64,000 nucleotides of DNA from Penicillium oxalicum (taxonomy: Eukaryota; Ascomycota; Eurotiomycetes; Eurotiales; Aspergillaceae), in contig NC_064657.1 of NCBI RefSeq assembly GCF_001723175.1, positions 806,001 to 870,000 of the forward strand, in the 5' to 3' direction. Shown here in pieces: positions 22,918-39,236 of the stretch. The notes under the pieces were generated by a model. The model did no database searches and was not told the DNA's origin. It was given only the letters and a program-made list of their open reading frames with translations. The first letter of the stretch is position 1. Each line of letters opens with the position of its first letter. Position numbers and translations under genes: made by a program.

Positions 22918-25900
22918 CTATACATGATTAGCCGGAGTGTCCCCCGGTATTGGCTCCACCGAAATGGATGGTGTTGGAGTCAACGCTCGCACTTCTGCCA
23001 GCATTGACCCCCGCCGACTGTCGGATGACAATTGCTTCAAATGTCCAGCCGAGTTTCTCTCGAGATGGCCACTTTCCACGCGGCTCTGGATCATCTCGTC
23101 CAGCATTCGCGAGACCTCGTCCACGCTCTTCCGTCGATCACCGTACCTTTCGGCCGCCCTGAGCGAGGCAACACGCCTCGTGGGGCTGAGGTTTTTCTCA
23201 TTGGACTCATTGGGGGGCGAGATATTCGTACTGCTTCGCCTGGACGGCGTGGCGTCCAGTTTGACCTTTAGCTCCGGTATTGAAGACTCAGCCGTGACCA
23301 CTGCGAGATCGCGGTGGCGCGCAGCCGATCGAAGGGCCGCAAGCATTCGATCTTTATCATCCAATTGGGAGCGGAGCTCGTTGATCTCCATGTCCTTCTC
23401 CCGAAGCAGGGTCGTCGTGTCCGGGTGCTCGGATATCGTGGCGGGAGATGAAGCGTTGGACTTGACGCCCGCTGACATGCGCGAGTGACTGGAACGACGC
23501 GCTTGAAGGAGCCGCCGCTCCAACGTGGAGATATATCGGTTCTTGTCACTCAGATCTGCTTGCAAGGCAGCAACCTGTCGCTGCAAACTGGCTTTCCCAT
23601 CTCCGAATTCGCCGAGATCGTCATCCTCCTCGTTCCCAAACGAGCCGGGGACATAGGGGATCGACGGACAACTGCTGTTGACCGACATAAAGGACATGGG
23701 TCGATTGGAGTGCACTGCGCCCAATGTGGATTGACTGGCAGAAGATCGCAGCGAGCGTGTTCCCGCATCGGTGGAGGACATCCTGGACAAACGTCCAAAG
23801 GCAGACGAGAGGTTCCCATGGTGGTTCACCCCCGTCGATTTGGAGCTCAGAATGAGACGGTTCAAATGCTCAATGCGTTCCTTCAACGCCGTTCGCGCCA
23901 ATTGCATTTCCAGCACTTGCTCTTCGTGTCGCGCCTGCGCCTCCTTTTCAAACTGCTGCTCGTCCCATTTGAGTTCCTTTTCCGCCTGGGCCTTGGCCTG
24001 GCTATCTAACTGGCCTCGCAGGGCTTGAATCTCCATGCGGTAGCGCTCCAGCAGGACCCGACTGCCAGCATCGCCGCCTCCACTGCCGTACGCCTCCTCG
24101 GCCTTTTTGGCATGGCTGACAATACTGTTCTTGGCGCGGGCCGCGAACTTGAGCGTGTTGAGCGTCTCGCCCGAGTGCGCGTTGATCCCGTTGACCAACT
24201 GCACCGTGCACAGAATACTGACGAGAGAATTGCCGGACAATGCCGGCTGCAACAGCCGCGTCAATTTGGAATCCCGATACGGCAAATGTCGACCATCCTT
24301 ATCTGTGGGGTTGCCTTGCTTGTCCTTGTTCTCGGACAGTTTGGAGATGATATTACCCAGGGTGAGTAGACTCTTGTTGATGTGGGCCCCTTCCGTTCGG
24401 CGCTCCTTATCGTCGGCGGCGCGCTCCGAGCCCGCCAGATCGATCAGGCTGAGTGTCGAAACGCGCACACCACCGGGCGGCACGACCGTCCGCTTCTCCG
24501 GTGCATCCCCCGGCGGCACTCGCTCTCGACTTTCCACGACGATCTGCACCACCGCGTGACTTCGCGAACTGCGCGCATTAAACTGGGTGCTGCTCGTCCG
24601 GCGAGCATGATCTCCGCGGGCGATCACCCGCAAGAGTTGCGTGGGACTCTGCACAATCTCCTCCTTGAGCGGCGTCGCGTACACGCCCCGCTTGCTGTCC
24701 TCACGAAGCTTGATCTCTTCTTGCGGGGGCGCCGCCACGCCGTTGGTGACCGAGGTGGAGAGCAGGTCATGGATCCGCTCATTGTAGATTTCCAGGTAGC
24801 TCACCCGGAGTAAGAATTCTCGATGGGGGGTTTCGCGAATAAAGGAGAAGATGTCGGTAATGGCGAGGGGAATGACACCGGGAGAGGTGGCGGTACCTTG
24901 CATGGAGAATGTCTTACCGGTGCCCGTCATTCCGTAGGCGAAGACTGTGCCGTGATAGCCTTCCATGACCCGCCGCACCAGTCGCTTGGCGGCTGCATCA
25001 TACACTTTGGCATTATTTTCCACCGGGGTAAAGACATTGTCTAAATGCCGAGGTTAGCCCAAAAAAGAATATGAAGAAGCCATCTCGGCCGGTTGCTGTC
25101 CAGCAAAATGCATGTAGCCGCGTCAACCAAAAACGAGTCGTGGGGGCCAGATTCGTCTCACTCACCATAGTAATAGTCTCCGCCATCTTTGCCTCGATGA
25201 GAAATCAAGCTGCGCCGGCCGTCCAGCGACCACTCGCCATGATTCCGAGGCGTTTCCCCTCCGGTGCTCGTATCGGGACGAACACGAACACTGACAATCA
25301 CATTACCCTTGGATTCCTTGGTCTTGCTCCCCTTGGCCGCACCACCCGCGGAATCCTCCGTATCCTCAAACGTCGTCACGCTCGTCGCACAGGAACCTCC
25401 CGCCGAGGAACTCCGACTGTGGGAGGGGGACGCCTCTGCATCCCGCGCCTCGGCGGGGATCGATTTCCCATCGGCGCTACCATTCAGTAATGACGGTGGT
25501 CGGGAGCTGCGATGGCTTGCGACCGTCCCCGTACTCAGGCGGGACCCTCTCCGCTGGAGCTTCGCATTCCCGCTCGCCGTGGCGGCGGCGGAACCCTGTA
25601 GGCTCGATATCGTGGCGGAGGCGGCCGTGGACGGACGGCTGGCGGCTTTGGGAGGCTGAGGAAACGATGCAATACTGATCGTTCGGCGTAGAGCCTTGTC
25701 GGGACTACCGGGGGTGCGACCCGTTGAGACGGACCGGGCGGTGGTCAGATTGGAAGTGGAGGTGGAGGTGGACAGCGGGGATCGACTGAGCGATGGGGGC
25801 CGAGGACTCGACGGCGTCCGGAGCTTGGAAAGTTGATATGGCGAGACAGCACGAGGACCGTCGGGTGTTGGCATAGTTTTTTTGCTTCTCGGAGTCGGGA

Positions 25901-25970
25901 GTGGAGGTAAAGATCCGGTCGGGGGATTTGTGGATGGCCGAGGGGGCTGCGGCAGAGCGGACAAGGACAT
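22918..25970 (-). CDS. kipA: KipA/Kip2-type kinesin (kinesin-7 family)
   Basis: Plus-end-directed microtubule motor; in Aspergillus KipA moves polarity markers to the hyphal tip. Exons are 25970-25166 and 25040-22918, giving 975 residues. The first 240 residues are Ser/Pro/Thr-rich and basic, likely disordered. The motor follows at about 245-640: VIVSVRVRP, P-loop AYGMTGTGKT, switch I NARSSRSHAV, switch II LIDLAGSERA, and the neck region LKFAARAKNS. The C-terminus has coiled coils (such as EKELKWDEQQFEKEAQARHE and TTLLREKDMEINELRSQLDD) and a Ser-rich tail. The P-loop reads GMTGTGKT rather than the common GQTGSGKT. The start was chosen as the first ATG of the long frame before MSLSALPQPPRP. 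Confidence 0.9.
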
Positions 25971-28900
25971 GTTTGTGTTGTGGTCGACCGCTGATCGTCT
26001 CTGGTCCTTCTTCACCAACCCCCCTCTCAAAACGTTTCAAGTCAACACCGGTGGACACCCACTGGACCATGCATAGAAAACGTGCAGTGGACAAGGTGTA
26101 GTCAAAGTCAAAAGTGGTATATGTGTAGCTGATTTTTGTGGTTGTGTATTGTTTACTTTTTTGGCTTCGTTTTTGTGTTTCTGTGTGTTTGTGTTTTTGT
26201 TTTCCCTCTTCGACTTGTGGTGGCCCGCGTGTCGTTGCTCTTGCGACCCGACGGTAGTGAATCTTTTTTGGGCGTGGGGTCTCTGGTCTGGACGCATTCG
26301 ATTCAATCAGTTAAATGAGATTCCGATCCACCGCCCCGACACTAAGCCAGCGCCCGCGAGTACAAAGTTCCCTCGCGCATATCGATCAGATGCGTCCGCC
26401 ATTGAATGCCAAGCATCATATGGCCGTTGCCAAAACATCCAAGATCTCAAAACATGTGGGGTGGCCCGGGCGTCGGGAACATACCTATAGCTCTGGTTCA
26501 CGTTGGCGTTGCGTTGCGATTGCGACGGAGAAAGACCGACAGACACAGAGTGCGAGAGTGTCGAGTCGGGTGGTTAAAGATAGAGAGAGAGTGTGTGTGT
26601 GTGAGGGAGAAAAATGGGAGAGAGAAAGAGATTGTAACAAGAACAAAAAGGCACGTATCGCGATCGCGCCACTATCGTCGTGACCGGAGAAACAAGAACT
26701 CCCCCCCCCCAATTGGAAGGGAAACCCAAAAGTCGAGACGGTTCGGCACTTGCGATGGCGTCGATCCTGAGAAGAAAGATAAGCCAACCGTGGCAAACGC
26801 GAGACAAGTCAATGGATCTCACGGAACGAATGGGGCGAAGAGAGATCGCGCGCGAAAGAACCCGAGAGATGGAGGGAATCGAAAGAGTCAGAGAGCGAGA
26901 AAGCGGCGGTGGAACAGAGGAAAAAGTAAAACAGAAATGGAATTCAGAGAGCTGCCGAGGATTTGCTTTTGGAAACGACCATCTTAATCCATGGGAGCAG
27001 TGGAAGACTCCCCGCGCAGGAGGCCAAAGGGGGTTAAGGGAAAAAAAGAGGGTCGACTAGGGCCCCGTTGGGGATCATTTTACTAAATTGGCCTCCTCTC
27101 TGAGCTTTGCAAGAGTTCACTGGGAGACGAGGGACGAGAGGAGTAGAGACGAGGGACTCGAAGCTACCGTCCTGACTCCGATTCAGCCAGAGATACAGTA
27201 TGACTCTGGCCTAGACGACTAATCTGACTACGGACATGACGATGGACTCTCCTGGAGAATGGAGGATGGACTCACATGCCTGTAACCTCTCGCCACTAGC
27301 TAATGCTGCTCAGGACGAATCAAGTGCTGAGATGCAGCATCGCCGTGATGAAACGGCACACTCGAGACCCTGGGCAAGGATGACATGACGGACTCCTCGA
27401 GGGGAATCACCCTTTCTATGGTCGGGAGCTCTCCCTTCTCTAGGGCCTCTCTGCTCCAGGGTTTGATGCTCTCATCGTCATGAACAAAGGCGGCCATCCC
27501 GTGATATTGTTGGCTTCTCCGAGTCTGGTCGTTTTATAGTGGCTTCCACTAGGACCACTCCTATACTCCCTCTCTCGTGGAGCCCGCGAGGCATCCCTTC
27601 TCTATACCCTCAGGACCCTTGACTGGGCCCCGCAGGCCGTGACGAGGTGACGACCGAATTTGTACCAAGATGTGTCCTATCTGCAAGCCCCGTCTTGAAT
27701 CGCTGCATCTACATGCATGCCATGCAATATATAGTTCACAGTTCTCGACCACATTCGAGACGAGACAGAGGGACTCCAAAAAAAAAAAAAAGGGGGGGAA
27801 AGGCCCCGAGGTCGGCAGATGTGCTTTGGCAGGCCGTGGAGCTCAATCAAGCACCAGCACCGTCTTCATCTCCAAGTGGTCCAAAAGTCCCCAGTTCCTG
27901 GTGGTCCGGCGGGAATGGAGACCAGACCCAATCAAGGCACCGAATGAGGGTGGAGGCGCTCGTCCAGGAACCTTGAACGGCTGGGAGGCCTCCAGAGCTC
28001 TCTCGAGCTGCTGGGGAACGGACCTGTTGGCAAGAGCCGGTGCAAAGAAAAAGGGGGGCCGAGATCAAGAGAGAAAAAGTTCGCCGTCCCCGCCGGTGGA
28101 GCCCCCGAGTCCGGGATCGAATCAACGTGGGAGTCGTTGTTGGTTAAGGATTGGGACGGAAGGTGGCGTTGGATTTGAGACCAGAGGAGGCCGTGGGATT
28201 CACCGTTGGTCAGAGACGGGACGGACTACGTACTCGACGACGCGGACCGAGTATGAACAGTTTACTGCGTCGTCCACAGTTGCACACCGTGGACGCGGGG
28301 AGTGTTGATGCTAAACAGTATCTGAGGATATGGGGACCGTCGAAGAGTCGATACTCGGTGGTGTTGAATTTGTAAACGGGCACACGTGGCACGGCAGGGG
28401 CAGAATTCCGTCGACATGTGAGGAGGGTTTTGAACAATGTGAGGAAGCACCACCGATACCGCGTCGTTGACCGTCAGTCCAGGCACAATAGAGGGCAGAC
28501 GCACGGCATTGTATCAGATCGGGATCGATCAGCCCAGCCACTGCGACTATGGTCCATCCTTGTGGTCCTGCATGCAACCTTGCACGGGCGATGCTTTCCC
28601 TGTCATTCGACAGTCGAGAGAAGCAAAAAAAGATCCCATTGTGCCCTGAATCACGGACGAGGTGCGCGAGCCGCGAGTCGCGAGTCGTGAGTCGCGACTG
28701 AACGCCACGGCAATCCGAAACAGCGCCGGAGCTTTCCCCCATGTGCAAGAATCGAGGTAGATCCTCATTTTGATCTTCGCTCCACCACCACGACGGCACA
28801 CTCTGAGTGACCACTGACAGTCCACCCGGCGGACCGGATCCACACTCCGAACAGAAAAAGACGAACATGCTCAGGGCCGAAGTGGGCATGTGCGGATGCC

Positions 28901-30311
28901 ATAATAATTGGGTCTCGATCCTCTCGGTTCTCCCTGCCAGCTTGCCAAGCCCCTTCGAGTCGTTCCGGGCCTATTGGATCCTTTGCGTGCCGGCGATTAC
29001 AAGAGCCAGCCACGACCCAAGAAGTGAGACAATCTGATACATGACAGGCTACGGTTGAGCCCGCCGCGAGGACCCTTCAGATGTGATGGGTGGTGCCAAT
29101 TTCCCAAGGGGCAGAGATCCTAGTTCCAGAGGACTGTAATCCCACATTATCTCAGGAGGGGCGAGGAGGGTTGGACCCAGGGGGAGAAAAAAAAATAAGA
29201 AGGACCAATGAACCCCCTTGTTCCTGGTCTCCCACAGGGCGAGCGCTGAGCACTGAGTAGTAAGCAGTGAAGTACGCAGGAGTCAGGATCTGGACAAGAT
29301 AGAAGATAACAAATCCAGCGCAGTCAATGGACCTACACGCAGACGCTGAGCGACCCGCTCATGATTCACTTGCCGAGGAGCTGACTCGCCTAGCGACACA
29401 CTCATGTCAAGGTTGAACAATAGATCGACGGCCCATGCAAGGGAAGTGGGACGAGATGCAACTGCCGGGGCGCCCCCCCCTCCCTTCATTCGAGAGATGC
29501 GTCTGTATAGATTCATGTTCATTGGCGTCCCTCGCGGTTTGCAGATCATACATACATATGCGTCATGCTGTATGGATCCCTATGTCGATAGGTCATCGAT
29601 TCCATCGAAGGTTCCATACGCTGGGGTCGAGACGATAGCAACATGACAGGTGGACGATCGTGCAGGGTCACGGGGCCTGCCGTGGCCAAAGAATCAGTCA
29701 CTGGTCAAGCCTTTTAGGTCAAAGGTCACGGCTTCGACCAGTTTGTACCTACTACCGACCGATAGTGCTCTTTATAACCTCCTGTGCAAGATATTCAGTT
29801 TCACACGCCTCACTTAGGCTGCAACTCTCTCGTTTAATATCAAGTCACCACAGTCTCTCAGTGCTTGGGGAGACTTAGGGTTCTTGTGACTTCCATGATA
29901 AAGATGTCCCCGTCGGTGCTGTGTCCTTCATGTTGTGATCTGTTCCGTTTCTTCAGCAGGTGATTTGCTTCCATTGTATCTGCCCGGGGCTGGAGACCAG
30001 ACAGATGGACCGGGGCCCAATAGTCTTGAAACTCGCATGTATCATCGCATCCTGCGGGGGAGCTGTACACTATTTCAATCATGCTACGTAAGAGGGACTT
30101 TAGGTGCGAATGAAACTGTGTATGGCATTTCCCCCTTTCCATGCAGTTGGGTCGAGGACTAAAAGCGAACAGATAGAAAGGAGAAGACGTGTTGCAGGAC
30201 AAAAAGAAAAGGCCAGATCAAAGTGTCATTGAAAAATTGGTCAGCTCATGGTCGTGATTACAAAAAATAGAATTATCTGGGTATTTGGTCAAGAGGAAAC
30301 TTCCAAGTCGT
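25971..30311. other. 4.3 kb gene-poor gap between kipA and kin28
   Basis: No open frame with family resemblance was found. The kipA-proximal part (about 26000-27060) probably holds its promoter and 5' leader and includes GT/GA microsatellite (26580-26640) and a ten-C run (26701-26710). 27780-27810 carries an A-run followed by G-run. A four-unit tandem 7-mer lies at 28671-28698. The part near 29850-30311 is the kin28 3' side. Non-coding RNA genes cannot be excluded by eye. Confidence 0.5.
28671..28698. repeat. Tandem 7-mer array CGCGAGT x4
   Basis: Four consecutive units CGCGAGT, CGCGAGT, CGTGAGT and CGCGACT. The unit is self-complementary in part (GTCGCGAC). It stands isolated in non-coding DNA. 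Confidence 0.8.
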
Positions 30312-31585
30312 TTACTTCCTGCCGCCAAAATCCAACTGTCGAGCGGCGTTCTTGAACATCCCATCGTCGGTTTCCCCCCCAACGCGGGCCAAGTCATCGC
30401 CCATCTTCTTCGTCCCCGACTTTCGGGGAAGATCTTCATTGTTGGTCGGTCGAGGCTCCGATGTCCACCATCGATGCTGCAGCACCTGCAGCGCCGTAGC
30501 GCGCTTCCGCGGATCCAACACACACATCGACATGAGCAGATCAGCTCCCACCGGACCAGCCGTGGGGAACTGCCGCACAAAGAAATCCCTTCCTTGCAAC
30601 GGCACCACCTTATCGGTCACATAGTTGGCCAGTTGCGTGACCCCCGGCCAATTTTCCTCCGTAGGCGTACCAAAGGCCTCGCAGATCTTGCTTATCTGAT
30701 CCAAGTCCGACATGCCTGCCAACAGAGGGACGCGCAACAGCAGCTCTGCAAAGACCATGCCCATCGACCAGACGTCCACCGCACCCGAGTATTGCTTGGC
30801 ACCAAAGAGCAGCTCGGGGGGTCGGTACCAGCGAGTGATGACTTGATGGGTCATGTTGAGGTAGGGATCGGCAAAGGATCGGGCGAGACCAAAATCGGCC
30901 AACTTGACCTCGCCGTCGGCACCGATCAGTAAGTTGTTGGGCTTGATATCTCGGTGAAGCACAAAGTTTTCGTGACAGAACCAGACACCACGAGCCAACA
31001 TGCCCATCCAGGCTTTGATATCGGCCGCACCGTAGTGAATATCTCCATCCTTGATCAACATTTCCAGGTCCCCACCAGGCAAGAATTCCAGTACCAGGTT
31101 CAGATTTTGGTCCTTTGATGAGAAAACATCATGTAGAGCGATGATGTTTCGGTGTGACAGTTCTTGCAGGTATTTGACTTCGCGAATCGCGTCCATCGTG
31201 AGCCCATCTTTGTATTCTGCGTTGACTTTAATCTTTTTAATGGCGACAAGCGAGGATGGGTCGTCCCGATAGTGTCCGAGGTAAACGATGGCGTATGTTC
31301 CTTCACCCAACTTTTTTCCTGCAAAAGTCCATGAGTATCCGTGCAACTTGACCCTGGAAAAGACAAGGGAAGTTTTTTTGTCAACGAACCTTTGACGTAT
31401 TTCCGCCGAATATCATCGTTCAGCTGTTCCGCTAGCTCTCGCTCGGGATTGGGATCGGATCGAGCAATCGCCGGCGCCGATGAATGATGCTGAGAGGCGG
31501 CTGCCGCAGCTTTCAACCGCAACGCCGAGTTGGGCGATGCGACTGTCACCGAAGGCGACCGAGAGGCGAACGGCGACAAGGCCAT
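30312..31585 (-). CDS. kin28: Cyclin-dependent kinase 7 homologue Kin28 (TFIIH/CAK kinase)
   Basis: Catalytic subunit of the TFIIH kinase module; phosphorylates Ser5 of the RNA polymerase II tail. Exons are 31585-31390 and 31318-30312, giving 400 residues. Phase and family fit both select the acceptor TTTTGCAG before GAAAAAAG, which restores RRKYVKGKKLGEGTYAIVYL. Motifs: Gly loop GEGTYA, VAIKKIK lysine, cyclin-binding helix KDGLTMDAIREVKYLQEL, catalytic loop LHRDIKPNN, DFGLARSF, T-loop THQVITRWYRPPELL and YSGAVDVWSMG. A 55-residue low-complexity N-terminal extension precedes the kinase. The C-terminus ends in NAARQLDFGGRK. It is divergent from the mS41 gene. Confidence 0.93.
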
Positions 31586-32238
31586 GGCTGATGTGAATCG
31601 AGCCGCCGAGAGCTCCGGGCAAGCTTGTCAATAGAACGCAAGCTCTAGATGGAGGTCCGTGACACCATACGGCACAAGACTGAGAAGAAGTCGCGGGTAT
31701 CCAAATGTAGGGGATAAAAAGATACAGCTTGTTCACGCGCAACAGCGACTGTATTTAGCAAGATTAAAAGCAAAGGAATGAATTCAAAAAGAAAGATGTA
31801 GCTAAGTAAAAATGCAAAGGACCTCGAGTGTCACCGTCTCGCCGTCTCATCGAAAGCACCCTCGGAGTATTGTTGATCCCGAACGGGAGTGCGCCGTGTC
31901 TCCGAAATTTCTCAGCGCGGCCAAACAGTCAAACAGACACGGGCAACCTCGAACTCGGCCCATCTCACGATAACCTCCACCGCGGCCTTGCGATTCCTCC
32001 TTTTCCGCACGACGCCAGCACCAGCTCCCTTCTCCAATTGAGTGGAGAGAGCTTTACTCTCGACTTTTCCAGACGGCACGCATTCACCGGACGGCCGCGA
32101 CCTCAAACCCAAGACCGGGGAGAAAAGCACAGTGTCTGCCTGAGAGAGAGTCAGAGAGAGAGAGAGAGAGAAACAGAAAGCTTGCGGGAACCCACCAGAT
32201 CCGCCAACGCTCACGACTGCTCATCAAATCCACCCAAT
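31586..32238. promoter_or_regulatory. Divergent promoter region, kin28 / mS41
   Basis: 653 bp between the two start codons. It includes a GA microsatellite at about 32143-32171 in the presumed leader of the mS41 gene. The frame of mS41 stays open far upstream (to 31828) but contains no ATG before 32239. Confidence 0.5.
32153..32171. repeat. (GA)n microsatellite
   Basis: A perfect alternating GA tract preceded by an interrupted one (from about 32143), 70-85 bp upstream of the mS41 start. Confidence 0.8.
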
Positions 32239-32991
32239 ATGGCGATGCGCGCTCCTCAGATCTGGAGTCTCCCCTCCCGCCTCCACCAAACGTTCACCGT
32301 CTCCAAGCAATGCATTCGAAGCCTACATCGCAAAACCGCACCTTCAGTGCCTGCTCCAACCCCATTCGTCCCCGATGTCCAAACATTCCTCACCCTCATC
32401 GGACGTGACATGTCCAAGCAAGCCAGCAAAATTCCTTCCTGGGAAAGCCTCTTCACGTCCACCTCGACCCAGCTGCGTGAAATGGGCATCGAGCCCGCCC
32501 GTCAGCGCCGTTACCTGATCCGCAAGCGGGAGAAATTCCGCAACGGCATCTACGGACCCGGTGGTGATCTGGAGCAAGTCGTCGACGGAGTGGCTCAATT
32601 GCGTGTCGTCGAGGTCCCCCGCGAGGCTGGCAGCGTGGAAAAGGCCACTGCCACCGCGCCTGCAGACGCTGCCGTCGAGACCATCACCAGCTCGGCAACA
32701 TTGACACCAGGAATGAGAAAGATGATTGTCAATCTGGCTCCCGAGGCCACGGAATACAAGCACAGCCCGTCGGCGGTGTTGAAGAAGTTTGCCCACATGA
32801 AGATCCATCGGGGCTCCAAGATCATGGGTCCCTTCTTACAGCCTATCAAGGGGACTCATGGATCGGCAGCGACGATTACCGTGCAGCCTGGTATGTGGGA
32901 GGACAAGCGAGGACACAAGGTGGATGGTGGTGAGCGACGACGGGTTGAGGTGCGGGCGAAGAAGAGACTCGAGGAAAGGAGGAAGGCGTAA
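32239..32991 (+). CDS. fyv4: Mitochondrial small-subunit ribosomal protein mS41 (Fyv4, IGR motif)
   Basis: Single exon, 250 residues. A basic, acid-poor N-terminus (MAMRAPQIWSLPSRLHQTFT, then KQCIRSLHRK) looks like a mitochondrial presequence. The mS41 domain at about 42-105 has the eponymous IGR (FLTLIGRDM), then WESLFTSTSTQLREMGI and RQRRYLIRKREKFRNG. The C-terminal 120 residues are longer than in yeast Fyv4 and hold conserved-looking KIHRGSKIMGPFLQPIKGTH and a basic tail. The start was set at the first ATG. It shares a promoter region with kin28. Confidence 0.9.
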   Translation: MAMRAPQIWSLPSRLHQTFTVSKQCIRSLHRKTAPSVPAPTPFVPDVQTFLTLIGRDMSKQASKIPSWESLFTSTSTQLREMGIEPARQRRYLIRKREKFRNGIYGPGGDLEQVVDGVAQLRVVEVPREAGSVEKATATAPADAAVETITSSATLTPGMRKMIVNLAPEATEYKHSPSAVLKKFAHMKIHRGSKIMGPFLQPIKGTHGSAATITVQPGMWEDKRGHKVDGGERRRVEVRAKKRLEERRKA

Positions 32992-33700
32992 AGGTGACTT
33001 CTTCTATGACATGGCCTGGCCTACGTGATTTGAAGTAGGATGGAATTATTGCCCCTCTTTCTACTTGAGAGTCCACGCCGCTGTGTGTACTGTACCTGTG
33101 TGTTGTCCGTGCGTGTTTCAGTTGTCATGTATTATACTGCTCTATTCTTCATCTCCATACCACAGGGCGAAGTCGGCCCCATTTGTCCCTATAATGCTCC
33201 ACAAACTCGTATTATCCTACCTGCGGAGGCGATAAATCACTCTGCCATCTCCGTCTCAAAGCAGTCGCTCATAGTTGAGTGGGGATTTGATGCTCTACAG
33301 AACTGCGGACACTATTTGATCAATCGACCCTGTTGTGATTCATCTTCAATTACAAATAATATAGAGAAAGCCATGGTATCCACGCGCTGTATCACAGACA
33401 TGTCCATCGTGTCAGGCGATGAAGAAGACAGACACACACACACACACGCGTATAATATACAACAGTCCAGTCTGTTCATGCCCAGGGCATTAGAAGGTGG
33501 ATTGGAGAAGAAGGGAGAAAAAAAATAGAGACGGTCCCTGACCAAGCAATGAATCCATGGTCCTTTTTCAATATCCTTCATCACATCCAGCAAGGTCATT
33601 AAGGTAGAATTAAAACAAGCAAAAGAACCAAGTGCGAAATAGAGTGACAGAGTTTTGTCATATATAAGAAGATATCGTTCTGAAGAGGGCCCGGTGTTCT
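32992..33700. other. Convergent 3' intergenic region
   Basis: About 700 bp between the mS41 and cyp51B stop codons. It includes a short CA repeat (33432-33446). No gene was recognised. Confidence 0.5.
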
Positions 33701-35519
<1,819 letters not shown>

Positions 35520-36961
35520 GGTGAATGGAACCAGTACAGAGGAGCGAGGGTGTCAGGAGTGGAAATTGTCCGAGAGACCAGAGGGAGAAAAGGGCCTTTA
35601 TAAAAAAAAAAAGAACACGAGTGCGCCGCCACGAACCACTGTCACAGCTTTCACGATCCAAGGCGAGAGTGGGATCAGGATCAGACCAAATCAATCCAGA
35701 CTCGACTGTCGGGTTTGCTTGGAATTTCCTGGCTGTCAAGAACGGAAAGGAAGAGAATCTGTGAACTGCAGTATCCGATTTCCAGGGGAGGCGGTGCCCG
35801 AAATAATAATAATCCCCGTCTCCGCGCGGTCACTCGGCCAGGACCCGCCACTGCCTCGTACGATCCACGAAATTGCCTGGACCGACCGGTTCCTGGCTCG
35901 GAACCAAGCTGACCCGTGCGCTAAATCTGGTCCATCTTCGGGTTTGCGACAGGACTGGACCAGTGACAATGCACCGAATGGAAAGCAGCATTCTAGATTA
36001 TCAGGGTTGCCTTTGGAAGATTGCTGTCTCATCGAATTGAAAGCGATCTTGAACACTGCTTTCCTGGAAGGTTTCTCTAGTAGTGTTGGGTCAAGATGCC
36101 CCGCATATCGAAGACTATCTATAGCAGTACTCTAGTCCCCAGTCCTGGTACCACCTTTAGTACTACTGTAAGTTAAGGTGCCGATTCAGGTACCAAAGAC
36201 CGCCGACCCGTACTTATGCACCTCTAGTTCTACAGTCCCGCCGCAAGTCATGGACGTGCCTCCTCTTTCTTTCAATGAATCTCTCTTCCTAGAGACGCAG
36301 GTTTCATATTTGCCGGTAAGTATGAATGAACGCAATCGCCCGACCGGAATATGGATAAACACTCCTTAAGAAACTGTGCCCACATACTAGTCGTGACAGA
36401 TTTCAGTTGAGATGACTCCTTACATGAAGAGTCCACACGATCCGAGTCCAACTGAAGATCCTCTCAGTCGAGTCATTCTGGGAATCAGACCACTTTACGT
36501 AGCAATGCTGGGCTCGGCTCAACGACGATCCGAGACTCACAGCCTTCGACGCCAAGAACAGGAGAGGAGAACTGGGTCCATCACAGGGTCGGTGCGGGCA
36601 AGATGCACGTGAAAACGGCCGAAGAAAAGAATGACCGGCCAGGATACCGGATCCATGGGTGTCGGTGCGACGCGGCGCCCAGACAGACCGACAGACGGAG
36701 ATCTGGAGCCAACCGGGGAGGAAAAGCAGTATTGGGGACGGAGGTTACAATAAATATCAACATGTATTGGGAACGGCTCCTCTCCAGAAAGCCCCCCTCG
36801 AGTACGCCCATGAAAGCAAAGCGTGCGCCTGTATACATTCAAAAACCTGGTCCCATAGATGTTTCAGTACACTCCTAGATTCGAAGTAAATAATTAGGTA
36901 TCGAGTCCATCACCGGGCTGAGTGGTCAAGAAAAAGAGAAGAGTCATCACCACCGCCCCCC
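35520..36961. other. Intergenic region, cyp51B promoter to chkB 3' end
   Basis: 1.44 kb between two minus-strand genes. The part next to 35520 should be the cyp51B promoter and leader. The part next to 36961 is the chkB 3' side. No gene was recognised; the several short open frames overlap on both strands. Confidence 0.5.
35597..35602 (-). promoter_or_regulatory. Candidate TATA box of cyp51B
   Basis: TATAAA on the minus strand, preceded by a T-run, about 80 bp upstream of the cyp51B start codon. Position and match are suggestive only. Confidence 0.4.

Positions 36962-39236
<2,275 letters not shown>

Noticed and set aside
27300..27497. 65-codon minus-strand open frame with a true ATG in the gene-poor gap
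   Set aside because: Plausible composition but too short, no recognised relatives and no neighbours to support it.
27670..28308. 212-codon plus-strand frame
   Set aside because: Low-complexity Lys/Gly/Ser text arising from A- and G-runs; overlapping frames on the other strand look equally good.
29690..29745. Partial inverted repeat resembling a small structured RNA
   Set aside because: The stem is short and imperfect, with no tRNA boxes or snoRNA C/D motifs.
31319..31390. Alternative kin28 splice (acceptor CTTTTCCAG farther upstream) giving extra residues before GKKLGEGTYA
   Set aside because: It needs a poor donor (GTTGAC) and inserts residues not expected before the Gly loop; the TTTTGCAG acceptor gives KYVKGKKLGEG directly.
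31828..32238. Upstream extension of the mS41 reading frame
   Set aside because: The frame is open but has no ATG before 32239, and the mitochondrial presequence begins at that ATG.
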